From contig JAFKFQ010000409.1 in assembly GCA_017308215.1 (NCBI GenBank), positions 7,309 through 44,933 of the forward strand: 37,625 nt of DNA. The letters run 5' to 3'. Origin of the DNA: a bacterium. Its GTDB lineage: Bacteria > Planctomycetota > Planctomycetia > Gemmatales > Gemmataceae. The first letter of the stretch is position 1; each line of letters starts with the position of its first letter. This document shows positions 7,064 through 15,458 of the stretch, in pieces. The notes under the pieces were generated by a model. That model did not search any database, was not told the origin of the DNA, and saw only the letters and a list, made by a program, of their open reading frames with translations. Position numbers and translations under genes: made by a program.

Positions 7064-7405
7064 ATGCAGCACAAGCACCTGCAATTCGGAAAAGGCTTTC
7101 GCGTCCTGCTCGGCGACTCGCACTCGCAGGCAGCGCAGATGACTCTCGCTCCGGGCGATACGGAAGGCGGCCCGGACAACCGACACAAGGGAGCCGACCA
7201 GTGGCTCTACGTCGTGAGCGGGAGCGGCGTGGCGATCGTCGAAGGGAAGCGGGTGGAATTGCGGGAAGGAACTCTCGTGTTGATTGAGCGCGGCGAGCGG
7301 CACGAAATTCGGAACACCGGCGAGACGCCCCTCAAGACGCTGAACTTCTACGTCCCGCCTGCCTACACGGACGAAGGGGAAGAGCTTCCGGCGGGGAAGG
7401 CCTGA
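7064..7405 (+). CDS. Cupin-domain protein
   Basis: A 113-residue single-domain cupin. The two cupin motifs are visible: motif 1 around HKGADQWLYVVSGSGVAI (residues about 47-65) and motif 2 around GTLVLIERGERHEI (about 76-90), both on a beta-barrel pattern. Such small cupins bind a metal and act as sugar or metabolite-modifying enzymes or as sensors; no substrate can be told from sequence. The ATG at 7064 has GAGGAG four bases upstream and fits the domain start better than an earlier ATG at 7013. It is 17 bases ahead of an arginase-like gene and probably co-transcribed. Confidence 0.82.
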   Translation: MQHKHLQFGKGFRVLLGDSHSQAAQMTLAPGDTEGGPDNRHKGADQWLYVVSGSGVAIVEGKRVELREGTLVLIERGERHEIRNTGETPLKTLNFYVPPAYTDEGEELPAGKA

Positions 7406-7422
7406 GTGCGGGAGGAGTCGTC

Positions 7423-8307
7423 ATGAAGACTTACGCGATCATCGAAGCCCCCTCCATGCTCGGCACCTCTCCGCAATTTGGCGGCGTGCGGCACGCACCC
7501 GACGCGCTTCTCCGGGCGGGGCTCGCCGACTCCCTCGGGGCGAGGCGGGCAGGGCGAATCGAAGCGCCGCCTTACGTCGAAGGCCGCGACCCGGTCACCC
7601 AGATCACGAACGCGCACGGCTTGCGGGAGTACGCGTTCCTCCTCGGCGCTGCCGTCACCGAGGTTCTCGACCGCGGCGAGTTTCCGCTCGTGCTCGGCGG
7701 CGACTGCTCGATTCTTCTGGGCTCGCTACTCGGCGCAGCACGTCGGGGACGAACGGGCCTCGCGTTCGTCGACGGGCACATCGACTTCTATCCGCCGGAA
7801 AACAACCAGTGGAACGGCGTCGGGGCGGCAAGCGAACTCGCGTTTGCGGCCGGGCGCGGACCGGCGCTCCTCACCGACCTCGGCATCGGACGGCCGCTCG
7901 TGCGTGACGACGACATTGCCGCGGTCGGGTTTCGCGACCAAGCGAACCAGGAAAAATACGGGCGCTCGCTGCCGTCTGCGGCATTCGCGGCTTCACGAGA
8001 AGACGTGCGAGGCCGCGGCGCTGCCGCAGTCGCGGCACAGGTCGTCGAGAAATTGACGCGCGCCGGCGGACCAGATGGGTACTTCGTTCACATGGACGCC
8101 GACTGCATCGACGGGAAGTTGCTGCCAGCGGTGGACGACCCCTCGCCAGACGGATTTACTTGGGACGAAGCACGGGAGCTTCTTCGGCCAATCGCTCGTC
8201 ATCCGCAGGCGCTGGGGATGCAGGTGACCATTTACGACCCGACCGCTGACAAGGACGGAGAAGCGGGGAGGGCGCTGGTCGAGTTCCTCGCCTCGGTGTT
8301 TCGGTAG
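7423..8307 (+). CDS. Arginase/agmatinase-superfamily hydrolase
   Basis: A 294-residue ureohydrolase-fold protein. The family motifs are GGDCS at 92-96, DGHID at 117-121, and HMDADCID at 223-230 (Asp225 and Asp227). In classical arginases these supply the two-manganese site; here the first-motif His (GGDH) is Cys95, while Asp117, His119, Asp121, Asp225 and Asp227 are kept. This GGDC variant occurs in part of the family and could change metal content or substrate (guanidino or formimino compounds). It follows the cupin gene at 17 bases and the pair is convergent with the caspase gene. Exact substrate is not assignable. Confidence 0.85.
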   Translation: MKTYAIIEAPSMLGTSPQFGGVRHAPDALLRAGLADSLGARRAGRIEAPPYVEGRDPVTQITNAHGLREYAFLLGAAVTEVLDRGEFPLVLGGDCSILLGSLLGAARRGRTGLAFVDGHIDFYPPENNQWNGVGAASELAFAAGRGPALLTDLGIGRPLVRDDDIAAVGFRDQANQEKYGRSLPSAAFAASREDVRGRGAAAVAAQVVEKLTRAGGPDGYFVHMDADCIDGKLLPAVDDPSPDGFTWDEARELLRPIARHPQALGMQVTIYDPTADKDGEAGRALVEFLASVFR

Positions 8308-8472
8308 ACCTGTCCGCCTGAGCCACCCCATAGCGGACAAGGGCGAGGCGAAGCTCCGAGAAGCATCCTGTTTGGCCGCAAGTAGTAAGGAAGTGGTGCT
8401 CGGTCGGGTGGATACGGAAGGTCGTCACGCGCATCCGGCGCGAGCATCTTCAGAGGCCGACCGCGTGCGCGC

Positions 8473-10836
8473 CTATTTTTTCTTCTCGAAATCCGTGCTC
8501 CCGAAAAGCTCGCGCGCGGTCTCGGGGAAGTGCTTTTCCAAATCGTCGTCCACCGCGAGCGACCCGCGATTTGCCGTGTGCTCCTTCCAGTAGCTCTCAA
8601 GAAATCGCTTCGCGCCGGGGTGCTTCCCGAGTTTGTAGGCCTGCCAGTAGTGGTGCAGCGTGCGGTGGGTGTTTGCGTGGTCGTTCTGGAGAAACGTTTC
8701 GACGCCTTCCTTCAGACTCGTCTTCTTCGTCTCGGGGTCGAGGATGGCAAGGTAGTAGTAGCCGAGGTTGTAGTGACCTTCGGCGTGCCCGAGTGCGGCC
8801 GACTCCTCGGCGGTCTTCAGTGCTCGCGAGAAATCTTGCTTGAACAACTTCCCGCGGCAGAGCTCCCAGTAATACTCGTTCATCGCCGCGGACCATTTCC
8901 CGCGGACGGCCGCGTCGAGGTGAGAGCGGTACTTCTCGTGGTCTGCGGGACCGCCCTTCCCGTGGCGGTGCAGTTCGGCAAGAAGGTGGTGGGCTCCGGG
9001 GTCATCCTGCCCGGCGGCGAGCGCCGCCCACTTCGAGGCTTTCTCAAAATCCTTCGGGAAGTCGGCCTTTGCCCGGGCCGTGAAAAACTCCCCCGGGTCT
9101 CGGTAGTGCTCGACGGCAAGCTCCCGCTGTGAGACGGCGTGTCCGGCTTCGGCCGCGCGGACGAGATGCGACTTGGCCTTCTCCACGTCCTTAGTGGGGA
9201 ACGCCTCGCCCCTCCCCAGATACACCGCCCAGAGTTCGTGGTCTGCCGCCGGAACGCCCTTCGCCACTTCAAGCCGTTTCACCGCTGCTGCGACATCCTC
9301 CCGCTTCGGGGTCTTCTCCCCGAAAGTGAGGCGGGCGAGGGGAACGCTCGCCGAGAAAACTCCTCCATCAAACGCTTTGAGGAGATCCTTTTCCGCCGCT
9401 TCGCGTTCGCTCGACTTCCGTTCGCCGCGAACCCGCAGCGCGGGCGGGAAGTGGACGGCAGCGGACTCGCTTAAAAGTTTCCCAGCGGCAACGGGATTCG
9501 CCACGACGCCTAAACCCGTTTCGTAACAGCGCGCGAGGAGGAACCGGCCGAGGCCAGCCGGAGCCTTGAAGCGGTCCGCTTGTCTTGCCCAGTGGAGCGC
9601 CCGCTCCGGAGATTTCTCCGTGCCCAGTCCGTTTGCGAAGCAGGCGGAGAGGGCGCCCATCGCCCACGGGTCGCCGAGCGAAGCGTTCACCTGATAGCGG
9701 GAGAGTTTCGCCTCCCAGCGTTTTGCGTTCCCGTCCGGGTCGGCCGAGAAGCGGTAATTCGGCGCCTCGAAGGCTTCGACGAAATCCGCGAGCGTCGTCG
9801 TCGCCCCGGCCCGCTCGCGGCTCCTCCGCTGCACCCCCGAGAGCCCGCGCGGGGAGTCCTCTCCGAGCGAGCGGCCACTGAGGTCCGCTTCGAGCTGTGA
9901 GCGCGGGATCGATTTGGGGACGAACACGAACATTCCGTCGCCGCTTCCAATCTGTCCGAATTGCGGGGTCATCGCCCCGTTCGTCTTTGCGGCAACGCTT
10001 TTCATGACCGGGAGATGCAGGTCAAGCACGCTTGCCGCCTCATCCTTCCGGAGCTCCCCGAGGAGTGCGGCCGTGAAATACCCGTGCTTCGCGGCCGCGT
10101 CCTCGCGCGCGGACTGGTACCGGGTCGTCGCCGTGAAAATGCTCCGCGATTTATCTCCGAGGAGGAAAGTCCGGAGGTCGGCCCGATCGAGCGCGCCGCG
10201 GCGGATGAGAAACCCGCTGCAACAGGCGTCCGCGATGAGGACCACGTGACGAGCCTTCATCGACTCAAGGAGGTCCGCGACCGATTGCATTTCAAGCGCC
10301 TGGCTCTGCCACCGCGCCGGGTCAGACTTGTCGTTGATGTCCAGGTCGGCGTCAGCCGGGATGAGAAACCCTGCCTCGCTCTCCGAAGTGAGCGGAACGA
10401 CCTGGCCGTGGCCCGCGAAAAAGACGACGAGTGCGTCCTCGTTCCCGAGTGCTTGCCCGTAGCGCTTGAGAGTGGTCTCGATTTCCTGTCGCGTCGCCTT
10501 TTCCCCGGAGAGGCGCACCACCTCGTAGCCGTAGAGCGATTCGCAGACGTCGGCGACTTCCGCCGCGTCCGCCGCGGCAAAGCGGAGGTCGGTCGTGCCG
10601 CGGAGCTTCGGGTAGTGGTTGATGCCGATTGAGACGAGAACGACCCGCTTGAACGGGTAAGGTTCGTGCGAGCGCGCAGCCGGCGGTGACTCGCCCTGCC
10701 CGGAGTCTCCGCCGGCTACGGGCGGAAGCGGCCGAGCGTCGGGCGCGTCCTTCTTCCGGAGAAACACGAAACCCGCTCCGATGAGCGAGCCGGCGACGAC
10801 CGTTCCGGCAACTGCAAGAAGAAGGCTCCTCCGCAT
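8473..10836 (-). CDS. Membrane-anchored caspase-like protease with Sel1/TPR repeats
   Basis: A 787-residue protein. Residues 5-26 form a signal anchor (AVAGTVVAGSLIGAGFVFL) followed by a Pro/Gly-rich linker. About 60-310 is a peptidase C14 (caspase-fold) domain with the dyad visible: His143 in FFAGHG and Cys205 in DACCSG. After another linker, about 370-740 is a chain of Sel1-like helical repeats (for example WAMGALSACFANGLG, LGRFLLARCYETGLG), normally protein-interaction modules. Third gene of an ECF sigma / anti-sigma-like operon, 25 bases behind its neighbour; GAGGTG precedes the ATG. Likely a regulated protease in stress or conflict signalling; substrate unknown. Confidence 0.88.
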   Translation of the reverse strand: MRRSLLLAVAGTVVAGSLIGAGFVFLRKKDAPDARPLPPVAGGDSGQGESPPAARSHEPYPFKRVVLVSIGINHYPKLRGTTDLRFAAADAAEVADVCESLYGYEVVRLSGEKATRQEIETTLKRYGQALGNEDALVVFFAGHGQVVPLTSESEAGFLIPADADLDINDKSDPARWQSQALEMQSVADLLESMKARHVVLIADACCSGFLIRRGALDRADLRTFLLGDKSRSIFTATTRYQSAREDAAAKHGYFTAALLGELRKDEAASVLDLHLPVMKSVAAKTNGAMTPQFGQIGSGDGMFVFVPKSIPRSQLEADLSGRSLGEDSPRGLSGVQRRSRERAGATTTLADFVEAFEAPNYRFSADPDGNAKRWEAKLSRYQVNASLGDPWAMGALSACFANGLGTEKSPERALHWARQADRFKAPAGLGRFLLARCYETGLGVVANPVAAGKLLSESAAVHFPPALRVRGERKSSEREAAEKDLLKAFDGGVFSASVPLARLTFGEKTPKREDVAAAVKRLEVAKGVPAADHELWAVYLGRGEAFPTKDVEKAKSHLVRAAEAGHAVSQRELAVEHYRDPGEFFTARAKADFPKDFEKASKWAALAAGQDDPGAHHLLAELHRHGKGGPADHEKYRSHLDAAVRGKWSAAMNEYYWELCRGKLFKQDFSRALKTAEESAALGHAEGHYNLGYYYLAILDPETKKTSLKEGVETFLQNDHANTHRTLHHYWQAYKLGKHPGAKRFLESYWKEHTANRGSLAVDDDLEKHFPETARELFGSTDFEKKK

Positions 10837-10861
10837 CTCGTCACCTCGCTGTCACGGGCAA

Positions 10862-11839
10862 CTACTTCGATATCGACGGGAGAGGGATGATTTGAACTAC
10901 GGAGCGAATTCCGAGGTCGCGGAGCGACGCACGAATCTGCTCGGCCCCGATGTGGGCTATCTCCGGCGTGAGCGTTGGCGGCATCACGTTTAGAACCACG
11001 TCCCCCGCCGGAACATCGGTCGCGACGAGTAGCAGCACCGTACTCCCGCCCAAGTCACTCGGGGGGAAGTTCTTCAGCGTCGTCGTTCCGCCTGCGGGAA
11101 GTTCGAGATATTTCCCTTGGTGGCGGTAGAAGACGCCGGGTGTTTTTCGCCCAGGGACGATGCCGACAACGGTGAGAAACACCCGGCGGTTCGTCCCGTT
11201 CCCGACATCGAGCGCGACGTCCTCGATTCCGCGGGTCACGTCGCCGCGGACCGAAAACGATGCGAGGCGAACGTCTCGCTCCCTTTCACCAGACCAGCGA
11301 GTCCCGAGGAAAAAGGCAAGCATCAGGCTCGCCGCGACGGCAACCGGAACCGCGACGGTAAGCCATCGCTTCGGCTCCGTTGACGGCTTCGCCTTCCGGT
11401 AATGGCTTCGGAAGGTGGCGACCCCACGCTCAGCAGCGTCGTGAAGCTCCTCCGGAATGACCTCGTCGGGAAGAAGCTCGGCGTCAACCCAATACGCTCC
11501 GGCCGCCCCTCGCCCGAGGGCGTCGTCCACCAGGCGGTGCAGGATCGTGAGCGCTCCCGGGCTGCGGGCGAGGCGAGAGAGTTGTTCGTCGGAGAGCACC
11601 CCCAGCCCGTCGCTTAGGATTGCTTCAGCGGGGAAGTCATTGAGAACTGCGTCAGGGCCGGGAACTGCTGGCAGAGCTTCGCCGAGAGCAGCCAGGAATT
11701 CTTCGAAGGCCACGGGCGCCACCAGCGCAGTCGCGACGAGACTTTCGAGGTCCGCTCGGTTGTTTGGAGCGACCTCGCCCGAAACGAGCGCTGCCACGCA
11801 CCGCTTAAGACGGTTCGGTTCGAGAATCGAAGAAGTCAT
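10862..11839 (-). CDS. Membrane protein encoded with ECF sigma factor (putative anti-sigma)
   Basis: A 325-residue protein with a helical cytoplasmic part (about 1-150, rich in Leu/Ala/Asp), one transmembrane segment at about 158-180 (AVPVAVAASLMLAFFLGTRW), and a C-terminal beta-rich extracytoplasmic domain (RVFLTVVGIVPGR, STVLLLVATDVPAGDVVLNV). The topology, and the four-base ATGA overlap with the sigma gene, fit a membrane anti-sigma factor, but no zinc-binding HxxxCxxC motif is seen, so the role is inferred from position. The same arrangement of sigma, membrane protein and caspase suggests that an outside signal controls the protease operon. Confidence 0.7.
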   Translation of the reverse strand: MTSSILEPNRLKRCVAALVSGEVAPNNRADLESLVATALVAPVAFEEFLAALGEALPAVPGPDAVLNDFPAEAILSDGLGVLSDEQLSRLARSPGALTILHRLVDDALGRGAAGAYWVDAELLPDEVIPEELHDAAERGVATFRSHYRKAKPSTEPKRWLTVAVPVAVAASLMLAFFLGTRWSGERERDVRLASFSVRGDVTRGIEDVALDVGNGTNRRVFLTVVGIVPGRKTPGVFYRHQGKYLELPAGGTTTLKNFPPSDLGGSTVLLLVATDVPAGDVVLNVMPPTLTPEIAHIGAEQIRASLRDLGIRSVVQIIPLPSISK

Positions 11840-12345
11840 ACGCCGAGCCTCCGGCGAAGCCTGTCTAGCGCCCGGCCGTGGAGCTTGTGGACGAGGCTGA
11901 TCGAGACTCCGAGTTCCGTCGCGGCTTCCCTCAGCTTCATGCCGTCGAGGTAAAGGAGGGAAAGCACTCTCCGCTCCCGCGGGTCGTCAATTTTGGAGAG
12001 GTGTTCGGCAAGTGGCTCCGGAGCCACAGTATCGTCGGACTTGTCCGGCAAGCCGGCGACGTCTACGCCCGAAGCCACGTTGGCCAATGCCTTCCGTCTA
12101 TTTTGCTTACCGAGCTGGCTGCGAAGGAACTGGCTCGCCCAAGCCGAGAGTTCGGGGAACGAAGAAAAGTCGCGTTTTCGGACAGCGGCCTCGACGGTGA
12201 TTCGCAGGAGAACGAGTTGCACGGCGTCATCGGTGTCAGGGCCGTTCATCCCCCGGGCGCGACAGAACGATTTGACCCGATGGGTCAGGGCAGGGATGAC
12301 GGCTTCCCACCCGTCAGGCCAGTCGAAGTCGCCGGCACTCGGCAC
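11836..12345 (-). CDS. ECF-type RNA polymerase sigma factor
   Basis: A 169-residue protein when started at the GTG at 12345, which has GAGGGAG four bases upstream; the longer in-frame extension has random composition. Region 2 is about residues 10-75 (FCRARGMNGPDTDDAVQLVL is the region 2 core with its DDAVQ helix), and region 4 is about 115-169 with a helix-turn-helix at LREAATELGVSISLVHKLH. It would direct polymerase to its own promoter set. Its stop overlaps the start of the membrane partner by four bases, and the caspase gene follows, so it probably autoregulates this operon. Confidence 0.85.
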   Translation of the reverse strand: MPSAGDFDWPDGWEAVIPALTHRVKSFCRARGMNGPDTDDAVQLVLLRITVEAAVRKRDFSSFPELSAWASQFLRSQLGKQNRRKALANVASGVDVAGLPDKSDDTVAPEPLAEHLSKIDDPRERRVLSLLYLDGMKLREAATELGVSISLVHKLHGRALDRLRRRLGV

Positions 12346-12578
12346 GAAGCTCCCTCGCGATGTGGCCGGTATTGACGCTGCGTGCGGAGCGCGAAAGCGA
12401 GCCCCCGCCACGGAGCGAACGAGCGCCGCCTTGCGTGCCGAAATGCCAGAATACGGCGTGTCAGCCCATGAGGGTACAGCGAAGAGGCCGGTGGGGTACA
12501 CCGGCGAAAGGGAAACCCACACTACTACCTGCGTTCCTGAGACCACGGACAGATCTCCGTCCGGAAGTCTTCGGTGTT

Positions 12579-12956
12579 TCACTCGTCCGACGACTCGGTG
12601 TCCTCGAAGACGAGAACCAGTTGGACGTACTTCCCGCCGTCCCAGCCGAGGAAGATGTCGAGCGAGTCCTCGTCACGGAGCCTGGCGGATAAGGCGCTCG
12701 GAAGCTTGCTTCCGACGATCCGCTGCACCCCTGCCACGATCGCTGCCGCGACGTCCTTCGGGCAGCCGATCCCGATCAGATAGGTGCTCAGCGAGTGCCA
12801 CGACTCCGGGAGAACGGGACGGATGCGGACCCGCTTCCCGTCCGGAACCGTGTAGAAGTCGAGGTACTCGTCCCTCTCGTCCACATGCTCCTTGTCGTCG
12901 CACTTCGTCGTGAACACGTCCTCCAGGCGCGCCGACTCCAAAAACCGAGCCTTCAT
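12579..12956 (-). CDS. Unknown acidic protein, 125 residues
   Basis: Starts MKARFLESARLEDVFTTKCD with GGGAG six bases before the ATG. The protein is acidic, alternates beta-like strands (YLDFYTVPDGKRVRIRPVL, LDIFLGWDGGKYVQLVLVF) and ends in an acidic tail (EDTESSDE). No family recognised. A longer in-frame reading exists upstream but is of poor composition. The start codon overlaps the stop of a 37-codon leader frame (ATGA), which itself has a strong ribosome site, so translation may be coupled. It lies 233 bases upstream of the ECF sigma gene on the same strand; whether it belongs to that operon is unclear. Confidence 0.65.
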   Translation of the reverse strand: MKARFLESARLEDVFTTKCDDKEHVDERDEYLDFYTVPDGKRVRIRPVLPESWHSLSTYLIGIGCPKDVAAAIVAGVQRIVGSKLPSALSARLRDEDSLDIFLGWDGGKYVQLVLVFEDTESSDE

Positions 12957-13066
12957 CGCGAACTCCCGTTGCGTGCGGAAGAAACCGGAACCGGCCGGGT
13001 CGGCAACAACTGCCAACCCGACCGGCGCCGGCGTCCCCTCGGCTCCGGGGTCGCATTGCGATTCAT
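12953..13066 (-). CDS. Short Arg-rich leader ORF, 37 residues
   Basis: Starts at an ATG with AAAGGAG seven bases upstream, the best ribosome binding site in the neighbourhood. The peptide begins MNRNATPEPRGRRRRSGWQL and ends NGSSR; its TGA overlaps the ATG of the 125-residue gene. It could be a regulatory leader peptide or a small basic protein. Composition alone does not prove translation. Confidence 0.4.
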   Translation of the reverse strand: MNRNATPEPRGRRRRSGWQLLPTRPVPVSSARNGSSR

Positions 13067-13322
13067 TAACCTTCTCCTTTCGTGATGCCGCCGGCCTCGC
13101 CTCGTCGCCCCGCACGGACGCCAAGACCAAACCCCGAAGCACCTCCCCAGGGGAGAAACGCTGGAGGACCACCTCCGTTATTCCCCGGGGAGGTTTCAGC
13201 CAGTTTGCTTTTTCCCAACATGTGGGTGGAAAACGGCGTGTCTCGGGGCTTCTTTCGGGCAGGGAGGGTGGCCCCTGCCGACACGAGGTGCCCGAGGCAA
13301 GTTCCGCGAGGAGGCTGAGATC

Positions 13323-13811
13323 ATGCTGGGAAGGCAACGGGGGAGGCTGATTCGCCGTGCCGCGCTCGCGCTCGGCGTGGCGGGCATGACGGCCGCAGTC
13401 CTCATACATCGCCCGGAAGCGCCCGACATCGACCAGGCCGAGGCGTACCTGCACGCGGCCTGGGCGGTGACCAACCGGGTCGAACACGAGGCGAACGAGC
13501 AGCAGAGCGCGTCACGCGGCCACAAGGAGTGCGCCGCACACCACGAGAAGCAGGTGGCCGAGTACTCGCGCGAGCCGGATGTCGAGTGGGTTGAGTGGCA
13601 ACGCGCGTCGGCCTACGGGCACACGCGCCTCGCGACGGCAACCGACTCACGCCGCCGGAACCTCGTGCTGCTCTCGGCCGAGTACCGCCGGCGCATCGCC
13701 GATGCGAACTGTCTCATCCTCCAGGCGCGAGACAGCCGCGACCGCGGAGTCGCAGTGAAGGTCGCCCCGCAGGTCCAGGAAATCCTCCGGCCGCTCCTCT
13801 CGAACCGCTGA
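13323..13811 (+). CDS. Unknown protein with N-terminal membrane/signal segment
   Basis: A 162-residue protein. The N-terminus is a signal-like segment: basic residues (RQRGRLIRR) followed by a hydrophobic core AALALGVAGMTAAVLI, with no obvious cleavage site, so it may be a membrane anchor. The rest is a hydrophilic alpha-helical region rich in Glu, Arg and His (EHEANEQQSASRGHKE), perhaps coiled coil. GAGGAGG eight bases before the ATG fixes the start. It opens the rightward transfer-like gene block and is 37 bases ahead of the next gene. Function unknown; a membrane component associated with the coupling ATPase is possible but only by context. Confidence 0.65.
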   Translation: MLGRQRGRLIRRAALALGVAGMTAAVLIHRPEAPDIDQAEAYLHAAWAVTNRVEHEANEQQSASRGHKECAAHHEKQVAEYSREPDVEWVEWQRASAYGHTRLATATDSRRRNLVLLSAEYRRRIADANCLILQARDSRDRGVAVKVAPQVQEILRPLLSNR

Positions 13812-13848
13812 CCCTCGCAACCACCACTCACTCGCAACGGAGGCCGCC

Positions 13849-14142
13849 ATGAGCTGGCCCTGGGACTACCTGCGCCGAAAGGCAGCCGATTCGCTGCTCG
13901 CCGGCTTCTACGACGCGCTCGCCGCCGGCGGCTCCCACTCGGGCCTCAGCGAAGAACAGGCGGCAAACGCCGCCCGGACGCTCTTTGGCGCACCGGACGC
14001 GACAGAGCCCGAGGCGTCACCGAGTCCAGGGCCGAAGCCGCCACAGCTGCCCGGCCCACCCGCATCCGGACAGGTCACGCAGGGTGAGCCCCCGCGTCGC
14101 CCGCGCGGCCGCCCCCGCAAGCAGCAGGAGCCGCCGCAATGA
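13849..14142 (+). CDS. Small protein with Pro-rich linker and AT-hook-like tail
   Basis: A 97-residue protein: an N-terminal helical part (MSWPWDYLRRKAADSLLAGF to about residue 45), then a Pro/Gly-rich linker and a basic tail containing RRPRGRPRKQQ, which matches the GRP core of an AT-hook DNA-binding motif. CGGAGG precedes the ATG. Its stop overlaps the start of the next gene by four bases (ATGA at 14139-14142), so the two are translationally coupled. The tail suggests it binds DNA together with the winged-helix proteins encoded next; that is inference. Confidence 0.65.
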   Translation: MSWPWDYLRRKAADSLLAGFYDALAAGGSHSGLSEEQAANAARTLFGAPDATEPEASPSPGPKPPQLPGPPASGQVTQGEPPRRPRGRPRKQQEPPQ

Positions 14143-14819
14143 CAACGCTCTCCATCACCGAGCGCGACCGGACCATCCTCCGCGCGCTCCTCCACAAGGT
14201 GCCACTGCTCTCGCTGAACTCTCTCTCGGAGCTCTGGCCGGACACGGACGCGGGGCGGGACAACATGGCCCGCCGCGTCTGGCAACTCCAGGACGCGGGG
14301 CTCATCAGCCAGCACTCCCTCCCCGTGCAGAGCGCGCCCACCGTGGCGCTCTTCTACGGCTGGGCGCCCGGGATGGAGGACCTCGATTTCGGGTCGGCCG
14401 CCTGGGCGCTCTCGAAGCGCTGGGCGGCGCTCGAAGCGCGACGTGTTCCGTTCGTCACGGCGACGCCACGGGCCGCCTCGCGCTACGGGCAGGTCATCAG
14501 GAACCCGCTCCGGTCGACGTCTGCCATCGCCCACAACTTGGGCCTCGGCCAGGTCTACATGCACTACCTCGTCCACGAGCCGCTCCTCGCCTCGGCCTGG
14601 GTCGCGGAGGAGGTCATTGCCGCCGCCCGCGGGCACGGCGAGAAGGTGGTGGACGCCTGCATCGTGAACTCGGCCTCGACGCCCGCGCTCGCGGTGGAAT
14701 TCGCCGGGGCCTCGTATGCGGCGTCAAACGGCGAGCGGCTCCGCGAGATCCACCGCGACTGCTCCGCACGCGGCCTCGCCTACGAGATGTGGACGGTCTC
14801 CGAGGGAGGTGCCGAATGA
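14139..14819 (+). CDS. Replic_Relax-like winged-helix protein A
   Basis: A 226-residue protein. The N-terminal 60 residues form a winged helix (TERDRTILRALLHKVPLLSL and VWQLQDAGLI), followed by an alpha/beta domain with TSAIAHNLGLGQVYMHYLV, where an invariant His-bearing stretch precedes the core, and EFAGASYA near the end. This layout resembles replication-relaxation family proteins found on plasmids and integrative elements beside VirD4/FtsK-type ATPases, which act in replication or transfer initiation. It overlaps by four bases both the gene before and the gene after it, showing tight co-translation. Confidence 0.62.
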   Translation: MTTLSITERDRTILRALLHKVPLLSLNSLSELWPDTDAGRDNMARRVWQLQDAGLISQHSLPVQSAPTVALFYGWAPGMEDLDFGSAAWALSKRWAALEARRVPFVTATPRAASRYGQVIRNPLRSTSAIAHNLGLGQVYMHYLVHEPLLASAWVAEEVIAAARGHGEKVVDACIVNSASTPALAVEFAGASYAASNGERLREIHRDCSARGLAYEMWTVSEGGAE

Positions 14820-15452
14820 GCGCGGCAGAAGACTTTCCGAGCCTCCCGGAGCGCGAGCAGCGGCTCATCGACGACCTCGTCCGACACTGGCTCATCACGC
14901 CCGCCATCTTCGGCGCGAGGCACTGCCCGGATCTCTCCGAGGACGGAGTCCGGAAGCTCCTCGCCCGGCTCGTCGAGCGGGGCTGGCTCGCCCGGCACCA
15001 GCTCCGAGAGAACGAACCCTACTTCGTCCTCGGGAACCGGGCCGTAAACGCGCTCGGCATCCGGCGCGAGGCGCGGGCGCTCGGGCTCCAGTCGCTCCAC
15101 GAGCATTACGCGGTGCTCCTCGCCTGCGCCCGCCGGGGGACGAGCGTGCTTACCGAGGAGGAGTTTCGGGAGGGCTACCCGCACCTCTGCGACCCGGCGT
15201 TCTCAACGCGGAACACTTTCATCGACGAGAGCGTGTCGCCGTTCCGGCTCGGGCTCTTCGTCGTCGACCACGACAAACTCAGCACGCGCCTCGTGCTGAA
15301 GGTCAAGAGCCGTGTCGGGAAGCTGATGCAGTCCCGCCGGGAGACGGTCGAACATCATCGCCGCGTTCGCGCGGAGGCCGCTCCGCACGGTCACGGTGGC
15401 CGTGGAAGCGCACGAAGACCTCGACGGCTTCTTTCCCCTCAAGCGGAGGTAA
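14816..15452 (+). pseudogene. Replic_Relax-like winged-helix protein B, frameshifted
   Basis: From the ATG at 14816 the product reads as a winged helix (EREQRLIDDLVRHWLITPAI, VRKLLARLVERGWLAR) and then an alpha/beta domain (SPFRLGLFVVDHDKLSTRLV) paralogous in layout to the preceding gene. At about 15323-15352 the sensible frame moves by one base: the original frame becomes low-complexity Arg/His, while the +1 frame gives AAFARRPLRTVTVAVEAHED, then a normal end and a TAA at 15450-15452, exactly before the ribosome site of the next gene. The joined product would be about 210 residues. This is a one-base indel, either real decay, an assembly error, or less likely programmed frameshifting. Confidence 0.65.
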
Positions 15453-15458
15453 CCAGCC

